A stretch of 64,000 nt of DNA, taken from NCBI RefSeq assembly GCF_001720485.1, contig NZ_CP017114.1, positions 2,542,001 to 2,606,000 of the forward strand, written 5' to 3'. Numbering within the stretch: position 1 is the first letter of the stretch; the number at the start of each line of letters is the position of its first letter. This document shows, piece after piece, positions 1-9,192 of this stretch. Source of the DNA: Cobetia marina. GTDB taxonomy: Bacteria > Pseudomonadota > Gammaproteobacteria > Pseudomonadales > Halomonadaceae. The translations under genes and the position numbers were made by a program. Below the pieces are notes generated by a model, which saw nothing but the letters and a program-made list of their open reading frames with translations, ran no database searches and was not told where the DNA came from.

Positions 1-630
1 CCGCTGCTGACCTACGCCGGTCTGGTACTGGTGCCGGTCGGCGGGATCATCTTCGCTGAGCATCACCTGTTTCCGAAACTCGGCTTCAGCCGTTACTGGG
101 CGCGCTACAAGGGGGTGAAGCACAACACACCGGCGCTGGCGACCTGGGCGCTGTCTCTGATCTTCGGCTTCGGTCTCGAGATGGTCGACGTGATCCCGTT
201 CTATTATCTGTTCCTGCCGACCTGGTTCGTCTCCATCATTCTCTACACCCTGATGGCCAAGTCCGCCGGCGCCGCTGAGTCCTATCCGGAAGCGGAAGCC
301 ACCGAAAAGCACTTCCAGGAGCGAGTCGATGCCTTCCACGCCAAGCAGGCCGACACGACCAATCATGCCCCGGTCAAGGATACGTCAGGTCTGACCAAGG
401 TCATCCGAGCCATCTGGATGGTGATCGGTCTCGTCATTCCCCTGGTGCTGGCGCTGCGCGTACTGTTCGGCAGCCCGGACCTGGCAAGCTACGAAGCGAA
501 CCGCGAGCTGTTCTATGACGTGACCATCTGGTCGACGATCATCTACTTCATCTTCGCGTACTGGGAACTGCAGCGCAGCAAGGCGCTGTTCAACAAGCAG
601 TCCCCGAAGCAAGCGGCCACCGCTGGCTGA
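1..630 (+). CDS. C-terminal part of a multi-pass membrane permease (5' truncated by window edge)
   Basis: The reading frame is open from base 1, so the gene begins outside the window. About 209 residues are visible. Several hydrophobic segments can be seen: one at the extreme start, two around residues 50-90, one near 140-160 and one near 185-200. They are separated by a charged cytoplasmic-looking loop rich in Glu, Lys and His. The protein ends in a short charged tail. The pattern resembles the last helices of NCS1 (purine-cytosine permease-like) or sodium-solute carriers, but I cannot assign the family firmly. It lies 147 bp upstream of, and in the same direction as, a mannitol-type dehydrogenase, so uptake of a polyol is possible; that is inference from position only. 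Confidence 0.75.
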   Translation, partial: PLLTYAGLVLVPVGGIIFAEHHLFPKLGFSRYWARYKGVKHNTPALATWALSLIFGFGLEMVDVIPFYYLFLPTWFVSIILYTLMAKSAGAAESYPEAEATEKHFQERVDAFHAKQADTTNHAPVKDTSGLTKVIRAIWMVIGLVIPLVLALRVLFGSPDLASYEANRELFYDVTIWSTIIYFIFAYWELQRSKALFNKQSPKQAATAG

Positions 631-777
631 GTCGGCAGGGGACACGCAAGTCCCCTGCCTGGTCCGCGGCGAAGGTAGCCTGACTCACGAGGGCAACCTT
701 CGCCGCTGGCCGTTACGACCTACCCTTTCTTTACCCATCTTGACCCGACCGCGATATGCGGCAGGAGACCTCCCCCC

Positions 778-2259
778 ATGACTCGTCTCTCCAATGCCAG
801 TCTGACTCAGCTGGACGCCAAGGTTGCCACCCCGAACTATGATCGTGCGGCGGTCAGCGCCGGCATCGTTCACTTCGGCGTGGGCGGCTTCCATCGTGCA
901 CACCAGGCCATGTACCTCGACGAGCTGATGAACCAGGGCAAGGCACTGGACTGGGGCATCGTCGGTGTCGGCGTGATGCCGGGCGATCGCCGCATGCAGG
1001 AAGCCCTGTCCTCTCAGGACCACCTCTACACCGTCGTGCTCAAGCACCCGGACGGCAACTACGAGCCGCGCGTGGTGGGCTCCATCATCGATTATCGCTT
1101 TGCCCCGGACTCCCCGGATGCCGTGATCGAGCTGATGGCCGACCCGGCGATCCGCATCGTCTCGCTGACCGTCACCGAAGGTGGCTACAACTTCCACCCG
1201 GTCAGCGGCGAATTCAATCTCGAGAACGCCGACGTCCAGCACGACCTGGCCAACCCGGGTGAGGCCAAGACCAGCTTTGGCCTGATCACCGAAGCCCTGG
1301 CACGTCGTCGCGAGCGCGGCGTCGCCCCGTTCACCGTGATGTCCTGTGACAACATCGAAGGCAACGGCAACGTCGCTCACAAGATGTTCACCGCCTACGC
1401 GCGTGCACGCGATGCCGAACTGGCCGCCTGGATCGAAGCCGAAGTGCCCTTCCCCAACTCCATGGTCGACCGCATCACGCCGGTGACCACCCCGGATGAC
1501 ATCGAAGAGCTGTCCTCACGCTTCGGCGTGGAAGACGCCTGGCCGGTGGTCTGCGAGCCCTTCACCCAGTGGGTGCTGGAAGACCACTTCGCCAATGGCC
1601 GCCCGGCCTTTGAAGATGCCGGCGTGCAGCCGGTGGAAGACGTCGAGCCCTATGAGCTGATGAAGCTGCGTCTGCTCAACGCCGGCCACCAGGCACTGTG
1701 CTACTTCGGCTATCTGGCCGGCTATCGCTACGCCCACGAAGCCTGCAACGACCCGCTGATCGTCGACTTCCTGCTCGGCTACATGAACGAGGAAGCTCGC
1801 CCGACGCTGGCCCAGCTGCCGGGTATCGATCTCGATGCCCACTGCCAGACGCTGATCGAGCGTTTCGCCAACCCGGAAGTCAAGGACACCCTCGCGCGCC
1901 TGTGCGCCGAGACCTCCGACCGCATTCCGAAGTTCCTGATCCCGGTGGCCCACGCACAGCTCAAGACCGACGGCGAACTGCGTCGTACCGCGGCTGTCGT
2001 GGCCAGCTGGGCACGTTATGCCGAAGGCGTCGACGAACAAGGCGAGACCATCGACGTGGTCGACCCGCTGAAGGACGAGCTGATGGAACGCGCCAGCCGT
2101 CAGCGCGAAGAGCCGACCGCCTTCCTGGACAACCGTGAACTGTTCGGTGATCTGGTCGATCAGCCGCGCTTCCGCGATGCCTACCTCAAGGCCCTGAAGA
2201 GCCTGCACGACAACGGTGCCCGCGCCACGCTGGAAATGCTGGTGGCAGACGCCAAGTAA
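778..2259 (+). CDS. Mannitol 2-dehydrogenase family enzyme (long-chain polyol dehydrogenase)
   Basis: Predicted NAD-dependent cytoplasmic oxidoreductase converting D-mannitol to D-fructose, or acting on a related polyol such as D-arabinitol. At 493 residues it is about the length of Pseudomonas fluorescens mannitol 2-dehydrogenase. The N-terminal Rossmann region carries the glycine-rich stretch GVGGFHRAHQ (about residues 34-43). The family signature KLRLLNAGH places Lys296, Asn301 and His304 at the spacing of the catalytic Lys, Asn and His of that family. The substrate cannot be decided from sequence alone; mannitol, arabinitol and fructuronate enzymes are close relatives. A strong inverted repeat just after the stop suggests the transcript ends here. 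Confidence 0.92.
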   Translation: MTRLSNASLTQLDAKVATPNYDRAAVSAGIVHFGVGGFHRAHQAMYLDELMNQGKALDWGIVGVGVMPGDRRMQEALSSQDHLYTVVLKHPDGNYEPRVVGSIIDYRFAPDSPDAVIELMADPAIRIVSLTVTEGGYNFHPVSGEFNLENADVQHDLANPGEAKTSFGLITEALARRRERGVAPFTVMSCDNIEGNGNVAHKMFTAYARARDAELAAWIEAEVPFPNSMVDRITPVTTPDDIEELSSRFGVEDAWPVVCEPFTQWVLEDHFANGRPAFEDAGVQPVEDVEPYELMKLRLLNAGHQALCYFGYLAGYRYAHEACNDPLIVDFLLGYMNEEARPTLAQLPGIDLDAHCQTLIERFANPEVKDTLARLCAETSDRIPKFLIPVAHAQLKTDGELRRTAAVVASWARYAEGVDEQGETIDVVDPLKDELMERASRQREEPTAFLDNRELFGDLVDQPRFRDAYLKALKSLHDNGARATLEMLVADAK

Positions 2260-2280
2260 GCTTCACGCGAAGTGAACTGG

Positions 2281-2316
2281 CCTGTGGGGGATGACGAGAC
2301 TGTCATCCCCCACAGG
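2281..2316 (+). terminator. Perfect 15-bp hairpin after the mannitol dehydrogenase gene
   Basis: Two perfectly complementary 15-base arms (2281-2295 and 2302-2316) enclose a 6-base loop, 21 bases after the dehydrogenase stop codon. There is no T-run directly after it. It may act with the next hairpin as a double terminator, or protect the mRNA 3' end. Confidence 0.6.
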
Positions 2317-2331
2317 CGTCAGCAGAAAGAC

Positions 2332-2369
2332 AAAAAGCGAGACAGGCCACCGCCTGTCTCGCTTTTTTT
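2332..2369. terminator. Bidirectional intrinsic terminator between convergent genes
   Basis: An A-run followed by a GC-rich stem (arms about 2337-2346 and 2353-2362, 6-base loop) and then a T-run. The A and T runs on opposite sides give a terminator in both directions. It sits between the plus-strand dehydrogenase and the minus-strand DMT transporter, which converge here. Confidence 0.85.
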
Positions 2370-2391
2370 GTGCCTCATGCCACGCCTTTCC

Positions 2392-3288
2392 TCACACCAG
2401 CGCGACGGTCCACAACCCTGCCAGCATGACGCCGATGCCGACCCACTTGACCATGGCCGCACGCTCGCGCAACCAGACCACGCCGAGCACCACCCCAAGC
2501 GGGATCGACAACTGACGCATGGCGACCACAAGGCTGACCTCTTCCGTCAGCGTCATGGCGATCAATACCAGCCCATAGGTCGCCATCACCATCACGCCGG
2601 TCAGCAACATGCTGCCCCGCTCGCCCCGCCACAGCATCGGCAGGCGACGACGCTCAGTCGGCAACAGCATCACCAGAGGTGCGCCCCAGGCGACCGTCAT
2701 CATGGCCTGCAACACCAGAAAGACAGCGCCTGCAGACGTGGGCGAATAGCCGACACTCAGCATGATGTCGAGCGCCTGCTTGTCGATCAGCGAATAGCCG
2801 GTGGTCCCCAGCGCTGCCAGCAACGCGAACCCCAGCGCGGGGGTCAGATAGGTTCTCGCTCGCAAGCCCTGCGGACTGCTCAAGGGCAACATGAGCGCAC
2901 CGAGCACGATCAGCCCCATGCCGGTGAAATCCGACACTGTCAGCGCCTGGCTATCCAGCAGGCTCAAGGAGACCAGCGGCACCAGCACTACGGGCAAGGC
3001 ACGCGCGATGGGATATAGCACACTGACCTCGCCGCGCGCATACGCCCAGGCGAGCCCGCCCATGTAGAGCGCCTGACACAGCCCCGTGGCCACCAGCCAA
3101 CCCCAGAACTCATCCGGCAGCTCGTTGAACGCCGGCCCCAGTGCCAGCAACGGTGCAAAGATCAACGCCCCACTGCCCATGGCCAGCATGAAGAAAGCCA
3201 GCGAAGGCGCTCGGCCCTTGCCCAGCAGATTCCAGCCGGCATGCAGACAGACCGAGACCAGGATGAGCCCCAAAGCCAATGAACTCAT
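2392..3288 (-). CDS. DMT superfamily (EamA-type) transporter
   Basis: A 298-residue, strongly hydrophobic protein with about ten predicted membrane helices, in the two-fold repeat layout of EamA/DMT exporters and permeases of the inner membrane. The C-terminal repeat contains the stretch MRQLSIPLGVVLGVVWLRE, typical of the last helices of this family. The frame extends upstream to 3357, but the ATG at 3288 puts the first hydrophobic helix at the N-terminus as usual, so it is preferred. The substrate is unknown; amino acids, nucleosides or small metabolites are typical. It converges on the mannitol dehydrogenase gene through a shared terminator. Confidence 0.88.
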   Translation of the reverse strand: MSSLALGLILVSVCLHAGWNLLGKGRAPSLAFFMLAMGSGALIFAPLLALGPAFNELPDEFWGWLVATGLCQALYMGGLAWAYARGEVSVLYPIARALPVVLVPLVSLSLLDSQALTVSDFTGMGLIVLGALMLPLSSPQGLRARTYLTPALGFALLAALGTTGYSLIDKQALDIMLSVGYSPTSAGAVFLVLQAMMTVAWGAPLVMLLPTERRRLPMLWRGERGSMLLTGVMVMATYGLVLIAMTLTEEVSLVVAMRQLSIPLGVVLGVVWLRERAAMVKWVGIGVMLAGLWTVALV

Positions 3289-3781
3289 GAGACACGCATT
3301 GCGTTCAGGATTCCCCAGGCATGGGTCATCGCCTGAACACTGTGACGTGAGCGGCAAGCCAGGCGGCGATTATGATTACGCATGTCTTCTTCCTTGTACG
3401 AGAAAAACGCCATCAGCTCGCAGAGACTGGCTCCCACGTGACGGCAAGGATGAGGCGCTTTCTGACGGAATGCCGTCAGCACAGCTCGTCCCCAGGCAGT
3501 GGACAGGTGATCGCGGAAGACACCAGCGCGAGCCATCATCAGGCAAGGTCACCAGCCAGAGTGCGTTACCAGCCTTCAGCTGCGGCGTACTGGGGGCATC
3601 GGGCCGCCGAGGAGTTGGATTTGCCAAGACGCTATCACATTCGCAAGGTTCGCACTGATCGGGCATAGCTTGGCCTCACGGCTTTCTGGCTCGCCTAGCA
3701 AGCGCTCCCCCGCGGGCATTCGTGGTCGCCCTCTTTCTGCAGTAGGCTTGCGTGAGACTTTACTGATATGGGAGCCGCGAC
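3289..3781. other. Intergenic stretch of about 490 bp with no supported gene
   Basis: Divergent region between the DMT transporter (minus) and the KduD-like gene (plus). Several open frames overlap each other on both strands, but none has recognisable protein character or a clear ribosome binding site. It presumably holds both promoters; I could not pick out convincing boxes. Confidence 0.5.
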
Positions 3782-4546
3782 ATGCATGACGTCAAACCCT
3801 TCGACCTCAGTCATCAGACCGCCGTGGTGACCGGTGCCAGTCGCGGTATCGGGGCCGCCATGGCGATCGCCCTCGCCGAGGCCGGCGCCGATATCATTGC
3901 CATCAGTGCCAGCATGACCGCCGATGGTGGTGATGTAGGTGAACGTATCCGCGCCCTCGGGCGCACCTTCCAGGGCATCGCATGCGACGTTTCCGACCGC
4001 AGCGCCATCCAGCAACTGGCTGTGCAGTTGAGTTCGACTCGGGTGGATATCCTGATCAATAACGCCGGCACCATCGAGCGCGCACCGTCCACCGAGCACA
4101 CGGACGCGCAATGGGATCGCGTCATTGATACCAACCTCTCCGCCCCGTTCATCCTGACCCGCGAGATCGGCAAACAGATGGTCGCGCGCGGCAGCGGCAA
4201 GATCATCTTCACCGCCTCACTGCTCTCCTTCCAGGGCGGCATCACCGTGCCGGGCTACGCAGCCAGCAAAGGCGGCATCGCTCAGCTCACCAAGGCTTTC
4301 GCCAATGAGTGGGCCGCTCACGGCGTCAACGTCAACGCCATCGCACCGGGCTATATCGCTACCGACAATACCGAAGTCCTGCGACAGGATGCACAGCGCT
4401 CCCGCGATATCCTCGCGCGCATCCCCGCCGGGCGCTGGGGATCACCAGACGACTTCAAGGGCCCGGTAGTATTCCTCGCATCATCTGCTTCGAACTATGT
4501 GCATGGCACCGTTCTGACGGTCGATGGCGGCTGGATGGCACGCTGA
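3782..4546 (+). CDS. kduD: Short-chain dehydrogenase, 2-deoxy-D-gluconate 3-dehydrogenase (KduD)-like
   Basis: A 254-residue classical SDR. The cofactor motif TGASRGIG lies at residues 17-24, the structural NNAG at 93-96, and the catalytic Ser146, Tyr159 and Lys163 (YAASK) are all present. The C-terminal part (APGYIATDNT, then VLTVDGGWMAR) closely resembles KduD, which interconverts 2-keto-3-deoxygluconate-type intermediates and their diketo forms during uronate breakdown. SDR substrate calls by eye are soft, so another sugar-acid or polyol dehydrogenase is possible. It stands alone, with a terminator 67 bp after its stop. Confidence 0.8.
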   Translation: MHDVKPFDLSHQTAVVTGASRGIGAAMAIALAEAGADIIAISASMTADGGDVGERIRALGRTFQGIACDVSDRSAIQQLAVQLSSTRVDILINNAGTIERAPSTEHTDAQWDRVIDTNLSAPFILTREIGKQMVARGSGKIIFTASLLSFQGGITVPGYAASKGGIAQLTKAFANEWAAHGVNVNAIAPGYIATDNTEVLRQDAQRSRDILARIPAGRWGSPDDFKGPVVFLASSASNYVHGTVLTVDGGWMAR

Positions 4547-4612
4547 CGCTGGAGACGGCAAGGAAATGGCCATTCAGCTGCCTCAATAACACGGTCTCGC
4601 GTCATCGGAAAT

Positions 4613-4647
4613 GAAAAGCCCCCCGACATTTGGTCGGAGGGCTTTTC
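4613..4647. terminator. Bidirectional terminator between kduD-like gene and the T6SS cargo module
   Basis: Inverted repeat with GC-rich stem flanked by A and T runs (arms about 4613-4627 and 4633-4647). It lies after the plus-strand SDR gene and 107 bp beyond the stop of the minus-strand PAAR gene, so it can end transcription from both sides and marks the distal end of the T6SS locus. Confidence 0.8.
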
Positions 4648-4753
4648 ATCTTGCTGTTGAGCAAACCGGGGAACCGCTCGATCCTGTGCCTACACCCCGG
4701 TGCAAGACTTGAAGCGAAGCGCGAGACAGGCATACACGAACACCTCAACGCCC

Positions 4754-5032
4754 TTATCCCAGGCCGTGCTTGCCACTCGCTGCAGAAATCAACGCCGCCC
4801 CACATGCCGTATGGCAGCCGTGAAACGCTACCGGCTTGCCATTCAAGCTGATGGTGGGATGCCCCTCGATGATACTGCAGGTGCTGTGGCCATCCTTGGG
4901 GCACGTCACCATGTCCCCCACCACTGCCACCGGCTTGCCCTCCAGCAGATAGTTAGACTGGGCAGACACCACCTTGCCACCATGAGTGGTGCTATCTCCG
5001 AGTACGATAACGCCATCGCCGGAACTGAACAT
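4754..5032 (-). CDS. PAAR-domain T6SS spike tip protein
   Basis: A 92-residue protein made almost wholly of a PAAR domain, the cone that sharpens the VgrG spike and often carries effectors. Typical features are the short beta-rich repeats GDSTTHGGKV, LEGKPVAVVGDMVTCP, GHPTISLNGKPVAFHGCHTACGA, and several His and Cys residues that bind the tip metal in this family. The frame opens at a TTG at 5062, but the ATG at 5032 has a GGAG box 9 bases upstream and is preferred. It closes the cargo module, after the Tle1-like effector and the DUF6708-like protein, and probably loads that effector on the VgrG encoded at 10055-12655. Confidence 0.88.
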   Translation of the reverse strand: MFSSGDGVIVLGDSTTHGGKVVSAQSNYLLEGKPVAVVGDMVTCPKDGHSTCSIIEGHPTISLNGKPVAFHGCHTACGAALISAASGKHGLG

Positions 5033-5076
5033 AAGCACTATCTCCGCTTTAGGGGATTCCAAGAAAAGGAAAACAC

Positions 5077-6030
5077 TTACATTATTTCATATTTACGCTG
5101 CTGTGAATGTCGCTCAAACTGACGATCAGCGACCGCAGGGTCCTCTGAAAACTCACCTGTATACTTTGGCTCTTGTAATATCATTGGATCATCTGATGCA
5201 ACGATGCATTCGGCCTCTACTGACGAAGGCCATATGGGCTTCTTACAGGTGCTCAAAGTGAACCATCTGCCAAGCGTCAAAATCCAAAGTAATGGATAAA
5301 AAATAGGGACAAGATAATATCGATAGTCGATAGCAAAGGGCCACATGTTAGCATAAACATGCATATAGCAGTTTTTCAAAGAGACCTCTACTGACTTATC
5401 TATATACCTGTCCAAAGGTTCAACAAACAAGCTGTCAAGCGGCTCTTCCATATAACGCCTAATAAATTCCCATATAGCCATTATCTGATTGACACGACTA
5501 TCATCATAAAAATTGCCAACACTGAAAGTATCGACAATGACTCCATTTTTCATTACATGCCCACGCAAGTCACAATTATATTCCTGTTGATACCCTTTAC
5601 CAATGTGCCAAAATATATCATTCCAATTAACCCTTAGAACACCACCAGATACTCGATCACGATAAATATACACCATCCTTTTTTTACGATTGAACCTAAT
5701 AGGATAAAAGCTTACAGTAAGAAAATCTCTAACTAGATGATGCTTCCAGACAAAATAATCTGTTAAAGACAATATCAAAACAATAATGAGAAATGTAACC
5801 ACATGTATTGACATTACATCGATGGAATCTATATAGCCGCTTACATATATTGCAGAAAAAATACCTAAAAAATTTATCAATGCAACCAATAAAAAGCCGA
5901 ACGTTGTTTTTGACATTCCTCGGTGCCGATCAGCTCTATCAATGAATTCAGCGTAGGTAGAATTCAGCTTTATTAAACTTCCATAAGAATCTGGAATAAT
6001 CCCGTCTTGCCTAGATTTTGGAAGGGCCAA
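5077..6030 (-). CDS. DUF6708-like membrane protein beside the T6SS effector
   Basis: About 317 residues. Two hydrophobic helices lie at roughly 43-64 and 75-95, followed by a soluble central region (RFNRKKRMVYIYR, then WNDIFWHIGKG) and a further hydrophobic stretch around 238-262. The arrangement and the RKKRMVYIYR/VNWNDI pattern resemble DUF6708 proteins that commonly sit next to T6SS effectors. The role is unproven; it could be an immunity factor or an effector accessory. The start is uncertain: the first usable codon is a TTG at 6030 without a good Shine-Dalgarno, while an AGAGGG box lies further upstream before an ATA codon in the same frame. Much more AT-rich than the T6SS core genes. 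Confidence 0.7.
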   Translation of the reverse strand: MALPKSRQDGIIPDSYGSLIKLNSTYAEFIDRADRHRGMSKTTFGFLLVALINFLGIFSAIYVSGYIDSIDVMSIHVVTFLIIVLILSLTDYFVWKHHLVRDFLTVSFYPIRFNRKKRMVYIYRDRVSGGVLRVNWNDIFWHIGKGYQQEYNCDLRGHVMKNGVIVDTFSVGNFYDDSRVNQIMAIWEFIRRYMEEPLDSLFVEPLDRYIDKSVEVSLKNCYMHVYANMWPFAIDYRYYLVPIFYPLLWILTLGRWFTLSTCKKPIWPSSVEAECIVASDDPMILQEPKYTGEFSEDPAVADRQFERHSQQRKYEIM

Positions 6031-6218
6031 GAGATCGTCAGGATTTGATGAATAATTTATGGTTATCGCCCTCTACAATTTATATAAAAACATATCTTCA
6101 GATTTAGATCTCTAGACCGCAGATCTGACCGCAATACCGGTGAACGCTATAAGTGTGTTGGACTCAAAATTTGCGGCCAAGTGACATATAATTAAGACTC
6201 AACTTTATCAATACGTAT

Positions 6219-8357
6219 TCAACTCATCCTTGCCAAGCTTTTTTCCTTCATGCTATCCAGTGCATATTTCCTTTCTGTATATTGTGACTCCTGGAATTCT
6301 TTGAGTCGAGCAAGATAAACGTCATTAGCCCCTGCGTATATACGTCTGAAACGTAAATACCCGCCCCCTAACCAATATGATTCTCTTCCACCTAAATCAT
6401 CCATAGGCGGAATTTTACCATTTTCTTCATAAAACCTTATATAACTTTCTTCTTTTTCAGTAAGCATCGCAACTGAATTGACCTTGCTATAATAGTATTT
6501 ATCTCTTATATCTCGAATGGAGATCAAAGTCTTCAAATAGATAATTACTTCGTCTTTGCTAGACCATTTTGTTAGAAATCCAGCAATTGAGTCATGGACA
6601 TATTTATCCAACATAGTACTTATCGCACTACTTGGTGTACCAAAGCTTTTGCTTGCAATTGCGACTTTCTCCCAGTCATCTAATACTGAAGCATCAAATC
6701 CATATTGATAGTCTCGATATAGTTTCCAGCCAGGCCCCATAACAGCATACTTTAGTATCTTCTTCCATGCTGCAGTATCTCTCCATTCGAGATGCTGCTC
6801 AACGTTCTTGAATTCCTCCATTTCATCGCAAAATTGTGTATATGCACTATCAAGATTATTTTTATAGAATTGAGACGCACGCTTGTAACTTTCCAGACTA
6901 GATATTCCACCATTTCTATAATAGTTGAAGCGCCACTCTATACAGCTCTTCCAATGCTCTCGAATGATCCGCCCAGTCTCTCCTGATTTTATTTGACATG
7001 ACGCAATATAGGAATTAAAGTCATCTATCAATTTCGGTGAGATTTCAAATCCTACTTTATCTTGACCTAAGGCTTTCTCCAACTTTAAAGGAACACCTGA
7101 TATTCGTGCATCACGATACATGACAGCTAGAGGAATACGAGATAATTGATCCCTACCTACTTCATCCTCTCCCTTCCCTTGCACTCCAGGGCCATACCCT
7201 CCACCTAAATCTGAGTGAGCTCCTGGAAATACGACTTCTTCGCCGTTCGCAGGCATTGATTGACTATTATAAATGGAGTCTAAAGGAAAGGACCTTCTAT
7301 TCTCATGAGCTGCAACCAAGTGATAACAACGTGCAACTTCAGGGGGAATTGCCAATGATACCTCTGCGTCTGCCCATGCCATATGGCCGTGCTTAAAGGG
7401 AATCATATTTACGATACCGACGGATGCAACAGTATCAAACAACCCCAAATAATCATAAGTCACTGGAAAACCAGCTAAAGTCAGCCCATTACTTTGCGTC
7501 AGGTATGCATCAATCTTAAATAGTTTAATTACCCAATTGGAGTATACCCTTGCCAAGGCCGACCCACGGGAAAAACCAAATGTTGATAAGTATATATTTT
7601 GAAGAATCCCTGGATCTTTATTATTTGGTAAGCCGTCTCCTCCTTTCTCGATCATATGTGGAGAAATAGTAGAATATAACTTTTTCAACCAATCACTTAA
7701 TTTAATTACTGCAACACGATCATAGGAAGTAGGAAATGCGGCTCGGCCTACTTTCCTCGAGTCATAATCTTCAAGAGTTTGCTTTATATTTACGCTCAAG
7801 GCCTCTGCTGTAAGATCTCCATAAAAATTCTTGACATCCTCGTTACTGATGATAGATCTTTTTATAAAGTAGCGACTTATGACATTGATAATCTGAGCCA
7901 GTGCCCAGACAATACGCACTTCTCCTAACCGTCCCGTGCCTCCACCGAGCGTTTCATCCCAGAACCCTTCTCCACTATCTCCAACTTGTGTAAACCTTGT
8001 GCCAATTCCAGGAGAATATATTCTAAAATAATTTTGGTAGTCAGCAATGTCTGTGACCCACTCCGTTTCGAGGGGCAATACACCAGGTACACTTAACCCT
8101 GGATAAGCGCTATAGAGCCTGGCGACATTTGATTGACTTTTATCTCCTTTGGCGAGATCTGCTTCATAGTTATTACCAGTGCCATCAAAAAAAGACCCGA
8201 TGAATAGATTAGTATGACAGGGTTGTAATGGATTGCTATTCTTCTCTCGTTTTTCTAAATCTCTAATAGCAATGTCATCTGCTTTGTTAAAAAAACTTGA
8301 CTTATTACTAGGATCATAATAGCCAGAATTAATGATGCCTGCTAACTTAGCATTCAT
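6219..8357 (-). CDS. Tle1-like T6SS phospholipase effector (DUF2235 alpha/beta hydrolase)
   Basis: A 712-residue predicted antibacterial lipase delivered by the T6SS. The DUF2235 hallmark SFFDGTGNN is at residues 55-63. The lipase elbow G261-F-S-R-G265 gives Ser263 as nucleophile; FDTVASVG gives Asp308, and FPGAHSDLGGGYGPG gives His381, completing a Ser-Asp-His triad in the order known for Tle1 enzymes. Tle1 proteins hydrolyse membrane phospholipids in the periplasm of the target cell. Its start overlaps the stop of the upstream lipoprotein gene by 4 bp, so the two are translationally coupled. Strongly AT-rich against the neighbouring core genes, which suggests separate acquisition. Confidence 0.9.
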   Translation of the reverse strand: MNAKLAGIINSGYYDPSNKSSFFNKADDIAIRDLEKREKNSNPLQPCHTNLFIGSFFDGTGNNYEADLAKGDKSQSNVARLYSAYPGLSVPGVLPLETEWVTDIADYQNYFRIYSPGIGTRFTQVGDSGEGFWDETLGGGTGRLGEVRIVWALAQIINVISRYFIKRSIISNEDVKNFYGDLTAEALSVNIKQTLEDYDSRKVGRAAFPTSYDRVAVIKLSDWLKKLYSTISPHMIEKGGDGLPNNKDPGILQNIYLSTFGFSRGSALARVYSNWVIKLFKIDAYLTQSNGLTLAGFPVTYDYLGLFDTVASVGIVNMIPFKHGHMAWADAEVSLAIPPEVARCYHLVAAHENRRSFPLDSIYNSQSMPANGEEVVFPGAHSDLGGGYGPGVQGKGEDEVGRDQLSRIPLAVMYRDARISGVPLKLEKALGQDKVGFEISPKLIDDFNSYIASCQIKSGETGRIIREHWKSCIEWRFNYYRNGGISSLESYKRASQFYKNNLDSAYTQFCDEMEEFKNVEQHLEWRDTAAWKKILKYAVMGPGWKLYRDYQYGFDASVLDDWEKVAIASKSFGTPSSAISTMLDKYVHDSIAGFLTKWSSKDEVIIYLKTLISIRDIRDKYYYSKVNSVAMLTEKEESYIRFYEENGKIPPMDDLGGRESYWLGGGYLRFRRIYAGANDVYLARLKEFQESQYTERKYALDSMKEKSLARMS

Positions 8358-9142
8358 TCTAGCGACTCCTTGTAAGTTTTTAGTTTTTTAATTTCGTCTT
8401 TAGAATCAGCTATATTCCTTTTGCTTTTCCTGATCAAGTCAGATAAAAAGCGAGGATCTTCATATCCACTAAAACCTTCTAATTCCTCCTTTAAATATTT
8501 CTCATACGTATCCCAATATAGCTTCAAAGACTTTTTAGTAGGATTATTAGTTAATTCTTCTAAGCTACCAGTAGCAGATTGCAGATCGTCCTCCGCAAGT
8601 TTTATATCACGATCAATCAAGCTAATCCGGTATTCATCCGAAGGCACAGGCCACCCTTTGACATCACCCGGAAAATCTTCATGATCCGGCGATAAATCAC
8701 TTACCACAACCTTTATTTCTTTGTCGGGCATGAACTGAACCCACAATGTCCCTTCTGCAGGAGCCCGGTACTTTGGAACGGGCACCTTGAATGTTTCAGT
8801 TACATTACCAACGGCTTCCCGTTTTTTTAGGTCTTCTACCATTTCATCGCCATTCTTCCCTTTCAATGGATAGTAGACTTCGATTTCGGCTGTCAGCCCT
8901 TCATGCCATTGTTTTGGCACTTGATAACAGCAACGAATCCCCCCGCCTCCATAAGGAGCCATCGAACCACCATCCCCATAAGCATCAGGAACATCTGGGT
9001 TTTTGACCCGAAAAGCACGAATACCAGTCCCAGCATAGTCTGCACCTGTAATATTAAGTTCTACAGTATCTGACTCCTGGCCACAGGCAGACAGTGAGAA
9101 AAGTATGCCCAAGCTTAGCACCAGGTTACCTAATAATTTCAT
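8354..9142 (-). CDS. Periplasmic lipoprotein, likely immunity protein to the Tle1-like effector (DUF3304-like)
   Basis: A 262-residue protein with a lipoprotein signal peptide: hydrophobic stretch at residues 5-17, lipobox SLSAC, lipidated Cys20. The segment GGGGIRCCYQVPKQWHEGLTAEIEVYYP resembles DUF3304 lipoproteins found with Tle1 effectors. The C-terminal third is charged and helical (about residues 175-260) and may form a coiled coil. An envelope lipoprotein translationally coupled to a periplasm-acting lipase is the expected layout for an immunity protein; that role is inferred from context. AT-rich like its partner. Confidence 0.82.
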   Translation of the reverse strand: MKLLGNLVLSLGILFSLSACGQESDTVELNITGADYAGTGIRAFRVKNPDVPDAYGDGGSMAPYGGGGIRCCYQVPKQWHEGLTAEIEVYYPLKGKNGDEMVEDLKKREAVGNVTETFKVPVPKYRAPAEGTLWVQFMPDKEIKVVVSDLSPDHEDFPGDVKGWPVPSDEYRISLIDRDIKLAEDDLQSATGSLEELTNNPTKKSLKLYWDTYEKYLKEELEGFSGYEDPRFLSDLIRKSKRNIADSKDEIKKLKTYKESLE

Positions 9143-9192
9143 ATAACTTCCTTTATTCGGTAGTACGATCTACGGCACTGGTTTATGCCATC

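Noticed and set aside
2272..3018. A 248-codon His- and Gln-rich plus-strand frame
   Set aside because: It covers the terminator and the antisense of the DMT transporter; composition is typical of a shadow frame.
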